In this document: in pieces, positions 9,349 through 21,355 of the stretch | Layout: the number at the start of each line of letters is the position of its first letter | How positions within the stretch are numbered: position 1 is the stretch's first letter | From: Tubiluchus corallicola | Taxonomy: Eukaryota; Priapulida; Priapulimorpha; Priapulimorphida; Tubiluchidae | DNA length: 62,000 bases | Direction: 5' to 3' | Assembly: GCA_030141605.1 (NCBI GenBank) | Contig: JAQGDQ010000367.1 | Span: 1-62,000, forward strand | The notes under the pieces: generated by a model | Database searches by the model: none | Seen by the model: the letters and a program-made list of their open reading frames with translations, nothing else | Told to the model about the DNA's origin: nothing | Made by a program: the position numbers and the translations under genes

Positions 9349-12300
9349 GTTAGTAACTCGCATACGCACACGCAGGCGCACACACCATACGAACAGAGGC
9401 TATCTTTAATATGTACCTAGTTATAGCATGAAGCTGAAATTAGCCATCGGTCAGTGTGAGTTTGCCATCCCTCAAAAATCCCTAAATATGAATAAACATT
9501 TACTTTAAGAAATACAGGGACGGGTTAAGGGTTTCCCTGGTCTAAGGCTATCAAACAAATATAGGGCTTAAACGTTTAGGCTATGCGGAACTCTTCATCC
9601 AGTTGTGTTCTACTTCCGATCCTGAAATTTATTCACACGGGAAAATTTGAGCACAAAACTGCATCTATTTGGTTAAATATTAGCTTAAAAATGAGGCATG
9701 AGACTTATGCAGACTTAGTCACATTACCACCAAACTTCCAAACTTCTCAGAAACTATTAAAGATGTTATAGAGCTCTTCTTCCATTTTTGTATAGACTTA
9801 TCCAATGCTTATGTCTTTACTCGTGATCAATGGGAATGATTTTGTTTGTTCATGGATTTTCGCCTGGGTTTCGCGACCTCCTGTTCATCATTGATGTTAC
9901 TTCTGATGATGAAACATTGAGCAACGGGAAATATGTTCCAGACGTCTAAATGTCCTACTCTTACAAGTGTCAAATTTATGTGTCTAAGTGGCGTATATGT
10001 CCAAATATATGGGTTCAATGTGGTTCTTTTTTGTCTACAATATAGGTTCAATCGCTCAAGTGCTTACTGGCAGTACACAAAAAAGAAAAATAGCTACCCT
10101 TGTTTGTCACGTGTTCAGTATAAACAATTTTGTTATGTTGTTTACTAAAATAGCATTATTTCTGTTTAAATGGTCGTCGGTCACAGGATTTGCATCAAAA
10201 TTTAGGGCCTAAGGCCTTCCCTGAAGACATGTTTTACTAACAGCTTTCTAATCCTATCATTGAGTTATAGAACCAAACCGTCTCACTGAGCTTAAGATTC
10301 GAGGGCTATTGGCTTATGATGAATAATGAATAATGAGTTTAAAGATGTACTTCAAAAAAACTAGATTTAGAATTTAAATAGAAATGAATTTATTGGCCAG
10401 TTTTACATCATTTAGTTCGCTTTACGTAAATATTTAAAACGCAATATTAGAATTATTGATATGTAAAAGTTTGCAAATTCTTTATTCAAAATAACAGAGA
10501 CTCTTGGTCTAGCTACTTATATCTTGTGGTCAACAGTTGAACACATGCGTCCGTTAAATTTACTTAAATAGACCTACGACATCACGTGTATGAAATGCAT
10601 TTGAAAAGTTTTCAAATGTAGGTATATATCTCTGTGTATGAACCTATTTTAGTTGCTAAAATGGTATGACTGTAAGAGGCAGGCCTTACTATCTGCCTTA
10701 AAATACACTTACGGTATCGAAATACACTTTTACGGTGGGGGTGAGTTTCTATGAGTAATTCACCCGTTTTATCGAAGACAAATAAACTGAAAACAAACTA
10801 GTTATTTGATCTTGTTCACCTTCATAAATCAATGTTTTGTCAATTATTCTAGAACTAAATTCGCTAGTTTGCATTTGCATTAAAGTAATGAAAGCATCAT
10901 TAAGGCAATGAAAATATCTGCGTTTCTTATGTAATGTTAACTCTTTCAACTATAGCTAACATCCATCCATTTCAAATACCAACGACGAAAACCAGTTACA
11001 ATGATTTCGTCTACAAACATTGACATCGGGCAAACGGTAAACGCGTGACCATAATAATAGAAAATCCCAGACAAGATAACAAATTACACAGCTTGAAAAA
11101 TAAGAGTTGTTATCGTTTAATGGGATCATTTTGTCAAGAATTTATTTCCAAATAGGTTAATAACCGCAAGTATTTCAAAGTAAATATCCCAAGAGTTACA
11201 AAGTTTTACGTTCTATCGTTTTTTTGGATGTTCTGTTTGAATTTCATGGGGAATAATGACGTGTGGAATCTGGAATAATATTCCATGGGATGTGAGATTA
11301 TCAAAATCTGTATCAACCTTTAAATCAAAATATAAAAAGTTTATTTTAAACCTTTATATATAACTAGATAACTCTAAAATAAGAGCTTTCGTCACAACAG
11401 CGTAATGTTTCATTGGAACAAACAGTAGCTTTTAATCTTAGACTAGTAGTGTACAAAACTATTAACGACTAAGAACTAAAAAATACGTTTCATAAAATTA
11501 TTATAAAAATACTTATGGGTGGCCTGCCATAAACCACGGCTTCTTAGGTCTCCCTACATTATCTTTTTTAATAACAGTGATTATTTCCACATAATAATTT
11601 TTTTATTTTACTGTTTCTATATTGTATTTTAAATGGTGCGTCAATTAATGTGATTATGATATGTGTTAAATCAATAAATTATTTTAAATTTGAATTTCAG
11701 TGTATCATTGAACGGCGAAAAAAGTGAAAACTAACACGTTTAATGCAAAACGGTTGACCGCCTGTACCCGGTGACCTGTCAAAAATGAAACGTTTAATTA
11801 CCCTGTAGTTTATCTAACAACGGGCTTACAAAAGCGTTTTCATGGTCCACAAGCTTTAACGCAAATTGGTAATAAATTAATGAGAATAGCCACAAATTGC
11901 CAAACAGTTCAAACAATTATACCTTTAAGAGAGGGTTGGCTGACTGTTCTTTATGATCACCAAGCCAGCTGACACCTCGTTAGTAAAAGCTGTACGTTGA
12001 CTTTTTGTAGGATACGCAACCCCACAGGAAAACTGTCAGCAGTGACATTTCTCGAGCTAGCTAATCCGAACAGAGGAAACTGTTTTGTTTAAACTTATCA
12101 ACTTTACTGAACAAAACTCTTGTGTTCACCCAACCAGATACTTAACCAAAGTCAGACGAAGTTTAACTTTAGGAAAGTTACTGCGACAAAGCCACTAGGA
12201 TAGTATCTAGAAAAGAGAATATCTACGTGAGCTGCAGCAGTCTCTCATCCATTTACTGGCCGAGCTAGCTTTATTTGGATCGCTAGGCACATAACGTGAC

Positions 12301-15300
12301 CATTCAACTATTATCTCTTTACCAAATGATGCAAGGTTTGAAAAGGCAAAGCGGGAAACCTACAATGTGAGCTGCACAGATAACTGATTTTTAACATTTC
12401 TAGCTGTTTTACGGCTCTAAAACAGGTGACATTTTAGGTTTTCTTCAATGTCACACGTAAATAGGAAAGCCTTGCGTAATCATGGTAGCATTGAGCCATA
12501 CAGTTTGCACATCCTGAACATATGAACCAAAACAACAATCTCCCCCCTTGGTGATATTTTAACTCGATTGCAACTAATAAGTGCCACAATTGGTTTTAGT
12601 CTGAAGACATTTAACTCATATAATCAGTAACACTGAGTATGTGTTCAACTACCCCACCGCCACTGTCACCGTCACCACCATCACCACTACCCCGCCGTGA
12701 AATGCATTTCATTCGATTAAGAAGTGCATGTGATATAAAACATTTCACAAAAATCTTCCTGCTAATAGTTATTATCCTGTATGTATTTTCCAGAGCTACC
12801 TCAAGAAGTATGGATACCTGGATGAGCAAGGTCAAAGTTCACAGGACATCGATCCTGGCACGCTAACAACGGCTATACAGTTAGTAGGACTTTTTTCCTT
12901 CCTTTCGTCTAACCATGATTTAGGCTCGCCTAAAAAGTTGACATATATGTACTATAAGCGTTGCTTAGATGTAAAAGGTACTGGACTAGAGTCACTGCAC
13001 ATAAAATGAGAGATCTATCTAACACGATACGACCTTCTTTGCGTCTCAGTGTAAATCTTTTGACTAGCTTCGAATTGGCTGCAGTATAACGAAGTCTCTA
13101 GAAATGACAAAAATTGTTTTTGTTGTTATTTATGTTTTCTTTTTTCAGAAATTAGGTAATAATAGCCCTAACTCAACGCAAACTATAATAAATAATGACA
13201 ATGTACTTATTTATAAAACACTCTTTCAATATTTTTTTCTAAGGCGCTGTGCAATTAAATAAATATAATTAAATTAAATTAAATTAAATAAATAAAACTG
13301 TGCATAAAACTCTTCAGACAAAATATTAAAAAACTATGATACGGTTTGACCTATCTATAAATCATAAAACTTTTATCACTTATACATGCTTGAAAAGACG
13401 AGTTTTTAGTTTTCTTTTAAAAGAATTTAAATTAGTGTAAGCTGTAATTTCATTTTGTAACTTATTCCAACACTATAGAGCAATCCTTGAAAGTCCTAAA
13501 TCAGCAAAGATTTTCTTTTTATTAAAGGGAACAACAAGTTCTAATTCATTTACTCTGCTAGCTCGTGTGTTCCTGTTACATACACGAAAATGTAAACGAT
13601 CAGCCAAGTCAGCTGGAGCCAGTAATGCTCTGTAAAGTTAAAGCACAAGAAATTGGGTATCTGAAGTAGGTTTCAGGAAAATCGCCTTAAAAAATTATAT
13701 TAGTTTATCGTAATTTCATGCGTTTATTGTACTCGCGTTGAAAGGATTTTTTGCTAGTTTTCATTTAAAGTCTCCCGCAATACTGTCCCGAAGTCGCCAT
13801 TACATGACGTCATGTAACAAACGTAAATCAAGGGAAGAAAAGGCAATGTTAAACTATGTCTTAAAAAAACTTTCCATGCAAAATTATATTACTTAGCATT
13901 TCGCTTACCTGCTTGAAAGACTTATGTAACCAGATAAGAAAATCATTAATTTTTTAAAATACTTTCAAAAGTTGGTAAAATGTCGTTAACTCACCCTCCA
14001 GGGTGCACCACTCATTAGCAAAAACGTATTTTAATCTTATTGACAAGATACAGTAATTTTAAATTTTATTTACTTAGTGACGTGTGCGCTACGAATGCCC
14101 TGATTGTTTTTTCAAACTTTGCAAAATGTTATCTAAACTTGTTTCAAATGACTTATCGTCAAAATGGCTGCGTATATGGGTCATCGCGGTAGTTTAAATT
14201 TACATGTTTTATACAGCATGTTTACCGATTGAAGTCCTGTATGTCAAAAGAACAGTATGTGGGTGGCATAAAATTTCAAGACGAATTTTTTAAGCTTTAC
14301 GTAAGTGGAGGGTTTTCTTGTGCTTTTTAAAACTAACCGATCTTACAACCCGAACACAGTAAATATTAAAGAGCAACTGTTTTTGCAGGCAATTTCAGCA
14401 GATGGCTGACATACCCACGACTGGAAAGTTGGACTACTACACCCTGCGACAGATGAGTTTCCCACGTTGTGGAGTAAAAGACACAGACCCTCCAATTGCC
14501 GCAAACATTCGGAAACGAAGAAGCAAATCTCAAAGCATGAAGCTCAGACAGTCTTTAGGAGGTTAGCCATCACCAAAAATTTAAAAATGTAACAAAAAAG
14601 TAATCTTTCACTTTTGTTGAAGTCAGTTGTTATTAAAATGCATACGCCCATTTCGTGTATGTCCTACATATGATGTGTTATAATGTAGGCCACATTAACA
14701 TGCTTACTGCAATAAAGGCAAAGCAAATCAAAAAGTGAGTATTTTTATCATTGTTTAAGTTAATTTTCTATTGAAAACACGTTGAGTTGAATGCTTTCAC
14801 TTTTCAAACAAAATATTTCATTGAAAGTTTCATCATGACAAAGATCTGAGGTCTAAAGTCCATGGAACTCGTACTTTTTTAATTTGTACACCCTCATCCA
14901 AGTGGCCGACTGAATTGTGTAAATTTGACAACTTCAAAACAAAATGTAAGAATTAACAAGCCAAAAAGTCCTGCCCGCCAGGCACGGTCTTTGACTTTCC
15001 CCATTTGACCAAAGCTGCATTCTAGTACAGCATATTCTCTTCTGGCTCAAGCGTCTTCTTTGTCTGTTTAGGCGTTCTGTGTTGTTCTCGTATTTTGCCA
15101 TTAAACTAAAGGAGAAAAGTAAAGAGAAGAAAATTTTGAAGAAAACGGACGTTTCAACCAGCCCATCCAAAATACTCGGGAAAATCTGTCCACCCTTGAG
15201 CATTACGAGATTGCATTTTGCATTTGCATTTTCCTCTCACACACAACAGTCTTTACTCTTATCGTCAGGGCCTATTTCAGGGGGAGGGAAGTGGGGATAC

Positions 15301-15373
15301 TTCCACGGGGTCTCACCTTCCAGGGGGGCCTAGCGCCAAGGTAACATTTTTTTGCTTTATACGAACATACTGC

Positions 15374-15472
<99 letters not shown>

Positions 15473-18400
15473 GTCTGTCTTGCCGCACGCGCGCCGTTTG
15501 CCAGTATTGACAAGTATTAAGGACTGGTCTTGAGAATAAAGCAGTTTTTCTTTCAATTGTTCTTTCCTTTAACAACTGTATAACTCCATATTTTCTCTTC
15601 GAAAATGCTTCTCCGGCGTTCTAGCAGTTCAAAAATTTTCTGGGCGCCCGGCGCTTCGTCCCCTCCCGCCCCCGAGGGGGCCTCACACGCCCCACTTCCC
15701 CGGGCCTCGCTTAGGCTGAAATAGGCCCTGCGTATCGTCGCCCGCGCTTTCCTGCAGGCGAGAAATGATACTTATGGAACAGGAAGACATCGCAAGTAAA
15801 ACTTCTGACACTTTCGTATCTATGAATAAAAACTTGAATGGCACGTTTAAACTCGGTGAACACCATGTATTTGATTTAATCTCACGAAGGCAAATAATTG
15901 ATTTGGATTATAACTAGTATGACAACCCCTGAAAACGACAATGAAAATGGAAAATTACTTTACCAGTGCTTAAACTAAAGCACAGCTGTTACTTATTAAA
16001 TATTACTCATCTATAAAATGATTAAAATATTTCAATTTTTCTGTTATTAGTTTCTAATGCATTTCCTTCAAAGTCTTCCTGATGGAAGACGAAAACCTTT
16101 AACGAAAAATGTAGCAAAATTTCGGCAAAATGATGTCAATGATTTTATGCAACTTTTCAGCTGGCTTCTTCAGTCGATGGTGGTTCAAGTGTGACTTCAC
16201 TTGGAATGTGTTAAATGGTCATCCCTTCAGGGACCATGAAGCCACAAGGGTGCTGTTCAGACGAGCCATCAAACAATGGGAAGACGCTGTAAATAGAGGT
16301 CGCTTTAAACCTGTGCTCACATTTACTGAAGTCGTCGATAGAAATGACACTGACCTTCAGTAAGTAACTCTGCCAAGTGAGTGATATAAACAACCCACTC
16401 AGAGCTTTAAGCACCAATGACTGGGATGGAATTAGTACGTGTTAGAGACACAGAATAGCAATGAGTAAACGTAATTTATAGTCAGTGGTTAAAGAGATGT
16501 ATATTGAGTTAAGAAAGCAGTAACTCTAACACTTACTTCAACGTCCCCCAATTCCTATTTATTCTGAACTGACCCAAGTGCTCATGTTAGTTCTTCTGTT
16601 AGTTGAGTTGTTTCTAACTAAACCTGGGTTACTTCAATTAGGCGTTTTTAGGTTTAATTCTGGTAACCCATGTAACCTAATCAAGGAGCTCAGCATGGAT
16701 ATCCGCTCAATGGAATCCCTTGCACGAGATCGCTCAGCATGGGGGAGTGCCATCACCACAGGGGCTAAGACAGCAGAGGCGAAAAGAATTGAGGAGGCAG
16801 AGGAGAAGCGCAGGAGACACTGCCCAACAACAGGTCCAAACACCCAGCCTCACCTGTGCCAAATGCCAAAGAAGTTTCCAGGCCAGAATTGGCCTAGTCA
16901 GTCACCTTCGAGCTCATCAAAGGAATGGCAAACCCCCCCCCCCCAAACTGACCTTTTATCCCTGTCACTATGGTCATCTTCGCTTCGAAGGGACGAACAT
17001 TATGTTACAAAAGGTCCGTTATTGTGCAAAAAAGGTCACCAAAAATATTAATATCTTAAGTAGTGAAATCAGTTCAGTTTAGTCTTAACGAGACATAGAT
17101 TAAACTAGTAACATAATTTAACATAAAGGTAAAAATCGCTATCATTTTATCAGTACTCGATGGATGGAAGAATCGGTTTCAAGATACTGACACTTTTACT
17201 AAAACGCTCAAAACTATTCTGACATTTTCATAGAAGGTGAGAGCAACTTCTCTTTTTCGTAGGTAATGCTCTGTGATACCAGAGAATTTAAAGTCATTTT
17301 AAGTAATAAAAGCTTCAATTTCTCTGATGGTACCTTTTATCAGTAATAACAGTTTCAAATTTTGGGCAACCAAATGAGATTCAAGTAACAGACAAACAGA
17401 TAATGGCGAAGTTACGTTTAAAGAATGTAAATTTTTGAATTTACAATTTAAATGTAAAGTAATGTGTGCTATGAGTCAGTAACCTCAGGATATCAGAATT
17501 CTATCTGCGTGACAGAATTCGATCAATATTATTCAATGTCTGTCATTCGGTCAATGTCTGTCATTCTACAAATTTCACTTTTATCATTAACGAGGGGTTA
17601 TCGTGTCAGTGTTGCGTCACAATACAGTCACTAAACATTGTTAAACTAATAGGTCTACCGTACACATTGCACTATATAGGTTTTACATGTCAAATGTAGA
17701 CCTGCGTTAACTCAAATGTAGATTTAGGTAATTCAAATGTGTCTTGGTAACTCAAATGTAGACTTAGGTAGTTCAAATGTGTTAACAATGGTTTTCAACA
17801 AATCTTGAGCGCTTTTGGTAAGTCAAATGTAGACGCATGTCAAGTCAAATGTGACATTAGTATCTCACATGTGGATAGGTGGTAAAGCTTAAGGATGTTA
17901 AATTTAGTCTTCTTTAATTTCAATTTAATCATAATTTAAGTTAAAATAACAATGTTATAGGCCTACTAATAGTTCACTAATATTCTGTAAACTTTACATA
18001 CCATTGGAACTGTTAGAGAAAACAATACATTCTTAAAATAAACAATGTTTCTTGAGAGAAACTAATTCAGTAATGCAGTGCTAATGCACTACTTAAAAAA
18101 CTAATTAGTGATTCACTGTTCATTGGGTAGTGGGAACCAATTTATTCTTTTCTACCGACGTTATGGTTTATCAAAGAATTTAGTTTGAGGATAAACAACG
18201 CATTTTTCAAAGTTATGAGAGAGGTGATAACTATATTTGGTTTAGCTTTTGTAATTTGCACTTAAATGAGCTAATTACCGATTTATTCAAAGTAATGCAT
18301 CTACATTTGACTTACCTAAGTCACATTTGAGTTACCAAAACACCTTTGAAATTCTTATGTCTACATTTGACTTACCTAAGTCACATTTGAACTTTCCTTT

Positions 18401-20139
18401 TCACATTTGAACTAGGCCTAAACGATAAATTGTTTGTATTTAAACTACGCCTACATTGTCTCATTTAGTTGTCTTGATATATGTGTGTGGTTGTAACTTA
18501 GGGAGATTTTTTTGTTAAACCATGTTCGCGATTCTCATATGTTTAGTTAAATTTAATTTAATTACAGCGGCTTTTTAAAACAGACAATGTCTGATGCACG
18601 TATCTCCACGGTGCAAGTGCTGAGTGGAAACTGAATACTATATGTTTTACTAATGACACACTTTTATTGCAAAAACAGGCCTAATTGTATAGCCAGCGGC
18701 CTGTGAGAAAAGTGATTTATTACAAATTCAGACACTAGCGACATCCATTTAAAAAATTGATGTGTTAAATCGGCAATTCTCAATTTTGCTCATATCTGTC
18801 TTCTAGACACATGACTGAAGACAATGCTAATCTATTATTAATAAGTATTCAAATGTATCATTATTTTTAGAACTACATACATAAAATGTGGGTTGTTTTA
18901 CCAGTGGGGGTTATAGCAGGCTAGTCCAAAGACTTATCAGTGGTAGTGAACCTAAATGCTTACTGCTTCTCTGCCAGAAATAGTTCTGAGCAAAGATAAA
19001 GTAATAATAAAAATACTATTACCACCGATCCTGTTAGCTAGTCAGGTAATGAACTTCTTGTGTATCTAGAATTTGCTGTGATTCTTCCAGCAATAACTAC
19101 ACTTAGTTTTACAAGTCAAGTGTTGCTTTTGATAAGCAGAACGAGTTGAGAGGTAGACCTTGTTTTTTATCATAAGAAAAAAATCACAGAATTGTTTTGT
19201 GTTTTTACAGATTCAGCTATCAGTCAAAAAACCATGGTGATAACAATAACTTTGATGGTCCTGCCGGTGTGCTTGCCCATGCGTTCTTTCCTTACATCAG
19301 TGGCGAATACGAAGGTCTACTTCATATCGGTAAGCGGAACGATAATTAATCGAACAAATAGATCGTCTTGAACGCTTAATTTCCATACCTTTTTCTCATT
19401 TCAGTGCATTTCAAATTAAAACTAAAGACTCGTTACACTACTGTATTCAAACTTTATACTACGTAATAAAAACCGCTACTTAAGCATTGGTTGTTGTATT
19501 GTACATATACTATTGGGAACCTCTGCTCATCCTTGATAAAGAGTCAGTTTACAAACATTTCACTGAGTAGGCCGTGCATTTGCATGCCTGCAGCTTGTAG
19601 TGCCCGACGTGTGTAAAAATATTTTGGTCTTTGCTTTAAAAAGGTACTCATTTCTAAGACTTACTCTTTCTTGCGATAAATGGCGATGGCGCCACATTCG
19701 ATCACATTTAGCACTTGGGCGAACTGGTTGTTTGACCGGCCGCTTTTTCTACGACGGAAATTTTTAACTAAAAATAAGATTGCAACTTACAGAATTTTAA
19801 TATATTAAAATCCCAGGGTTAATTCACCAAGTCCCAAATCACTTGCACAGTTATTGGCATTTATAACTCGCCTTTATTTAACTATCTGGCATTTTTGCTC
19901 TTTCAGATGCTGATGAAAATTGGAAAGGGCTCTCTCCTGTAGGACAACTCTTGTATTACGTTATCCTACACGAACTAGGTCACGTGTTCGGTTTGACGCA
20001 TAGCAACAAACAAGAGACGGTCATGTACAGTTTCTTAGGTTACAGTAGAGCCAAAATAAGGAGACTACATCAAGAAGACATTGACAGGATACGTAAACAT
20101 TATGGTAAATGTTTCAAAGCAGTGGCGGCTCGCGTATAG
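9100..20139 (+). CDS. Secreted matrix metalloproteinase (MMP), six exons
   Basis: Joining 9100-9348, 12794-12879, 14389-14561, 16161-16359, 19211-19329 and 19907-20139 gives one open frame of 352 residues with phase-consistent splice sites. Domain order is signal peptide (about 25-45), propeptide with cysteine switch PRCGVKD (Cys139), furin site RKRR (153-156), and catalytic domain from about 170. The catalytic domain has HGD (244-246), the zinc motif HELGHVFGLTH (His297, His301, His307; Glu298) and a Met-turn at Met315. These are the defining features of zinc- and calcium-dependent extracellular matrix proteases kept latent by the propeptide cysteine. I see no hemopexin exon downstream in the window. 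The stop codon used here lies inside a hAT-like insertion, and an alternative donor at 20105 would bypass it. The furin site suggests activation in the secretory pathway. The exact MMP paralogue cannot be named. Confidence 0.88.
9515..10223. mobile_element. Possible hAT-like non-autonomous element in MMP intron 1
   Basis: The ends read CAGGGACGGGTTAAGGG and, inverted, CAGGGAAGGCCTTAGGC, which match in about 12 of 17 positions. The flanking 8-mers AAGAAATA and AAGACATG agree at 6 of 8. CAGGG termini with 8-bp target duplications are typical of hAT-superfamily elements. No transposase frame is visible inside. The imperfect flanks make this an older or less certain insertion. Confidence 0.45.
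10224..12227. other. MMP intron 1, no further feature
   Basis: AT-rich intronic sequence without recognisable exon, RNA or tandem array. Confidence 0.5.
12228..12310 (-). repeat. 5S rRNA-related SINE, diverged copy in MMP intron 1
   Basis: On the minus strand this reads TTGAATGGTCACG, then CCTAGCGATCC, then AGCTCGGCCAGTAAATGGAT and GAGAGACTGCTGCAG. The last two blocks resemble the GGCCAGTACTTGGATGGGAG and ACCGC blocks of 5S rRNA. The head resembles the copies at 2427 and 41107. Confidence 0.4.
12794..12879 (+). CDS. MMP exon 2: propeptide helix
   Basis: The acceptor is TTTTCCAG and the donor is GTTAGT after ATACA. The exon encodes SYLKKYGYL and continues to GTLTTAIQ, the peptidoglycan-binding-like propeptide segment found in MMPs (YL-x-KYGYL, then AI-x-x-FQ in the next exon). 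Entry phase is 0 and exit phase is 2. Confidence 0.85.
13380..13637 (-). pseudogene. LINE reverse-transcriptase C-terminus in MMP intron 2
   Basis: The minus strand encodes LYRALLAPADLADRLHFRVC, NTRASRVNELELVVPFNKKK, then a single stop, CWNKLQNEI and FKRKLKTRLFKHV before TAA. The order RT..V-P, WN-LP-like and FK-KLK-L is the usual end of Jockey/CR1-type reverse transcriptases. An AT-rich (AAATT)n-like tail follows at about 13240-13300 on the low-coordinate side. The 5' end is cut by the MITE at 13638. Confidence 0.72.
13638..14330 (-). mobile_element. MITE family 1, copy 2, in MMP intron 2
   Basis: Ends are inverted: AAAGCACAAGAAA at the left, and TTTCTTGTGCTTT near 14312-14325. TTAA-like sequence flanks both ends. 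Inside are TGACGTCATGTA, CACCCTCCAGGGTGCACCAC and CGCTACGAATGCCCTGAT, all shared with the copies at 20655 and 47512. No coding capacity is seen. The superfamily is uncertain; TTAA flanks would suggest piggyBac-like or Kolobok-like elements. Confidence 0.75.
14389..14561 (+). CDS. MMP exon 3: cysteine switch and furin site
   Basis: The acceptor is TTTTTGCAG and the donor is GTTAGC after GGAG. The exon encodes QFQQMADIPTTGKLDYYTLR, then the cysteine-switch motif PRCGVKD, whose Cys ligates the active-site zinc and keeps the enzyme latent. It then encodes IRKRRSK, a furin-type cleavage site. The spacing TGKLD..TL..M..PRCGV-D is the canonical MMP propeptide end. Entry phase is 2 and exit phase is 1. 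Confidence 0.92.
15266..15730. mobile_element. hAT-like MITE family 2, copy 1, in MMP intron 3
   Basis: Terminal inverted repeats are CAGGGCCTATTTCA and TGAAATAGGCCCTG. The flanking 8-mers are CTTATCGT and CGTATCGT (7 of 8 match), as expected for a hAT target duplication. The second copy at 23272-23630 shares nearly the entire sequence. This copy holds a (CT)n tract (about 15376-15465) far longer than its sister's. Internal GC content is high toward the right end. No transposase is present. Confidence 0.88.
15376..15478. repeat. (CT)n microsatellite inside MITE family 2 copy 1
   Basis: A nearly pure CT dinucleotide run of about 90-100 bp. Ser/Leu and Arg/Glu repeat frames over it are artefacts. 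Confidence 0.95.
16161..16359 (+). CDS. MMP exon 4: start of catalytic domain
   Basis: The acceptor is AACTTTTCAG at 16160 and the donor is GTAAGT. The exon encodes AGFFSRWWFKCDFTWNVLNG, then HEATRVLFRRAIKQWEDA and TFTEVVDRNDTDLQ. This matches the MMP catalytic N-lobe pattern (LTW-x-V, A-x-x-x-W-x-x, F-E, D-x-D-I/L). Entry phase is 1 and exit phase is 2. The second AG at 16173 is rejected because it breaks the frame. Confidence 0.88.
16690..17005 (+). pseudogene. LINE C-terminal remnant in MMP intron 4
   Basis: One frame reads MESLARDRSAWGSAI and then EEAEEKRRRHC. A shifted frame reads TCAKCQRSFQARIGLVSHLR, then AH. The pair LA-DR-xW and CxxCxRxFxARIGLxSHxRxH is the familiar C-terminal tail of a widespread metazoan LINE group. 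One frameshift between the two parts, plus a C homopolymer near 16931, show decay. Confidence 0.75.
17679..18416. mobile_element. CAAATGTAGAC-array MITE, long copy in MMP intron 4
   Basis: Starts at TATA then GGTTTTACATGTCAAATGT. It carries about seven TCAAATGT(AGAC) motifs over the first 190 bp and an inverted set (CTACATTTGA, CACATTTGA) at 18300-18412. About 400 bp of internal sequence unrelated to the motif lies between. The left 190 bp closely match the compact element at 28331-28634. The right terminus has decayed, so the exact end is approximate. Confidence 0.75.
18417..19210. other. MMP intron 4, distal part
   Basis: AT-rich with no recognisable feature apart from the splice acceptor at its end. 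Confidence 0.5.
19211..19329 (+). CDS. MMP exon 5: calcium and structural-zinc loop
   Basis: The acceptor is GTTTTTACAG and the donor is GTAAGC. The exon encodes FSYQSKNHGDNNNFDGPAG, then VLAHAFFP and the segment leading to HID. HGD-x-x-x-FDGP-GxLAHAFFP is diagnostic for MMPs: His and Asp bind the structural zinc, and the FDGP loop binds calcium. Entry phase is 2 and exit phase is 1. Confidence 0.92.
19907..20139 (+). CDS. MMP exon 6: zinc-binding active site
   Basis: The acceptor is CTCTTTCAG. The exon encodes DADENWKG, then LHELGHVFGLTHS with the three zinc-ligand histidines and the catalytic Glu, and VMYS as the Met-turn. It runs to IDRIRKHYG, where MMP catalytic domains normally end. There are two possible ends. 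One is donor GTAAAT directly after HYG (20105, phase 1), leading to an exon not found here. The other is read-through for 11 more codons to the TAG at 20137. The last eight codons of that tail come from a target-site duplication and a hAT-like terminus. Confidence 0.9.
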
Positions 20140-20629
20140 GTACTGTGGAACTGCAACGCCCCCTGTTTTCACTCATTATTATCGATAATATTCAATATAA
20201 TAATCTTTACTTTAGTTCTTTCTTTATACTTGTGCGGAACCGGAGCACCTGAGGGAAGTACAATTTGCTTCACAGCCCAAGCAACATGGTGTTTGGCTGC
20301 TGTGCGCATGCGACCATGCGCACATGTCTGAGATAAGACGCTGTCCTTTTGGTAGAAAAAGTGCTGTCGCTACTGCAGTACGTGTTGTCAGTGGTCACGT
20401 GCTTAAAAGCCGTGTATCGGCATATTCTTGAGCTGCGACGATTTACGCTATTCATAAGAAAACAATATTTTTTGCTTATCAATGCTCTGATTAAATTAGT
20501 TTGTTTAAAATTACAATTACAACATTATAATTACATATGTTTGTTTCGTTTTACATAGTATTAAAACAATGGATAAAAAAGTTTTAATGTTGCAGCAACC
20601 CCACTAATTTTAGCTACGAGCCGCCATTG
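20120..20629. mobile_element. hAT-like MITE at the end of the MMP coding exon
   Basis: The ends read CAGTGGCGGCTCG and, inverted, CAATGGCGGCTCG. The flanking 8-mers are TTTCAAAG (20112-20119) and TTTCACAG (20630-20637), a 7 of 8 match, as for hAT target duplications. The left terminus supplies codons and the TAG stop if the exon is not spliced at 20105. No transposase frame is present. Confidence 0.82.
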
Positions 20630-20654
20630 TTTCACAGTGATTAATCAAAAATAC

Positions 20655-21355
20655 AACGCTAATAAAGCTTAAAGCACAAGAAAACCCTTCATAAACATAA
20701 AGCTTGAAAAATTCGTTTTGAAATTTTATATCACTTACATACTGCCTTTTTGCATGCAGGACTTCAATCGGCAGTCACGCTGTATAAAACATGTAAATTT
20801 AAACTCCCGCGATGACCGTTAGACGCAGCCATTTTCACGACAGGTCATTTGAAACAAGTTTAGGTAACATTGTGCAAAGTTTGAAAAAAATAATCAGAGC
20901 ATTCGTAGCGCACAAGTCACAAACTAAATAAAATTTAAAATTACTGTATCTTGTCAATAAGATTAAAAATACGTTTTTTGGTTAGTGAGTGGTGCACCCT
21001 GGAGGGTGAGTCAGCGAAATTTTTACCAATTGGTGAAAGCATTTTAAATAATTAATAATTTTCTTTTCTAGTTGCATAAGTCTTTCTAGTAGGTAAGGGA
21101 AAATCTAAGTAATATAGATTTGCAAGGAAAGTTTTTTGAGATATAATTTAACATTGCCTTTTTTTCTCTTGATTTACGTTTGCTACATGACGTCGTGTAA
21201 TGGCGACTTCGGAACAGTATTGCGGGAGATTTAAAATGAAAACAAACTAAAATTCCTTTCAGTGCGAGTAAGATATACGCATAAAATTGTCATAATGTAA
21301 CATAATTTTTTAAGGCGATTTTTCTGAAACCTACTTCAGGTACCTCTTTTCTTGT
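20655..21355 (+). mobile_element. MITE family 1, copy 3
   Basis: Begins TTAA then AGCACAAGAAAACCC and ends near TTCTTGTCCTTTTATG. It is inverted relative to the copies at 13638 and 47512. It shares GGTGCACCCTGGAGGGTGAG, the TGACGTCGTGTAATGGCGAC segment, and the long stretch ending in TAAGGCGATTTTTCTGAAAC. No coding capacity. Confidence 0.75.
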
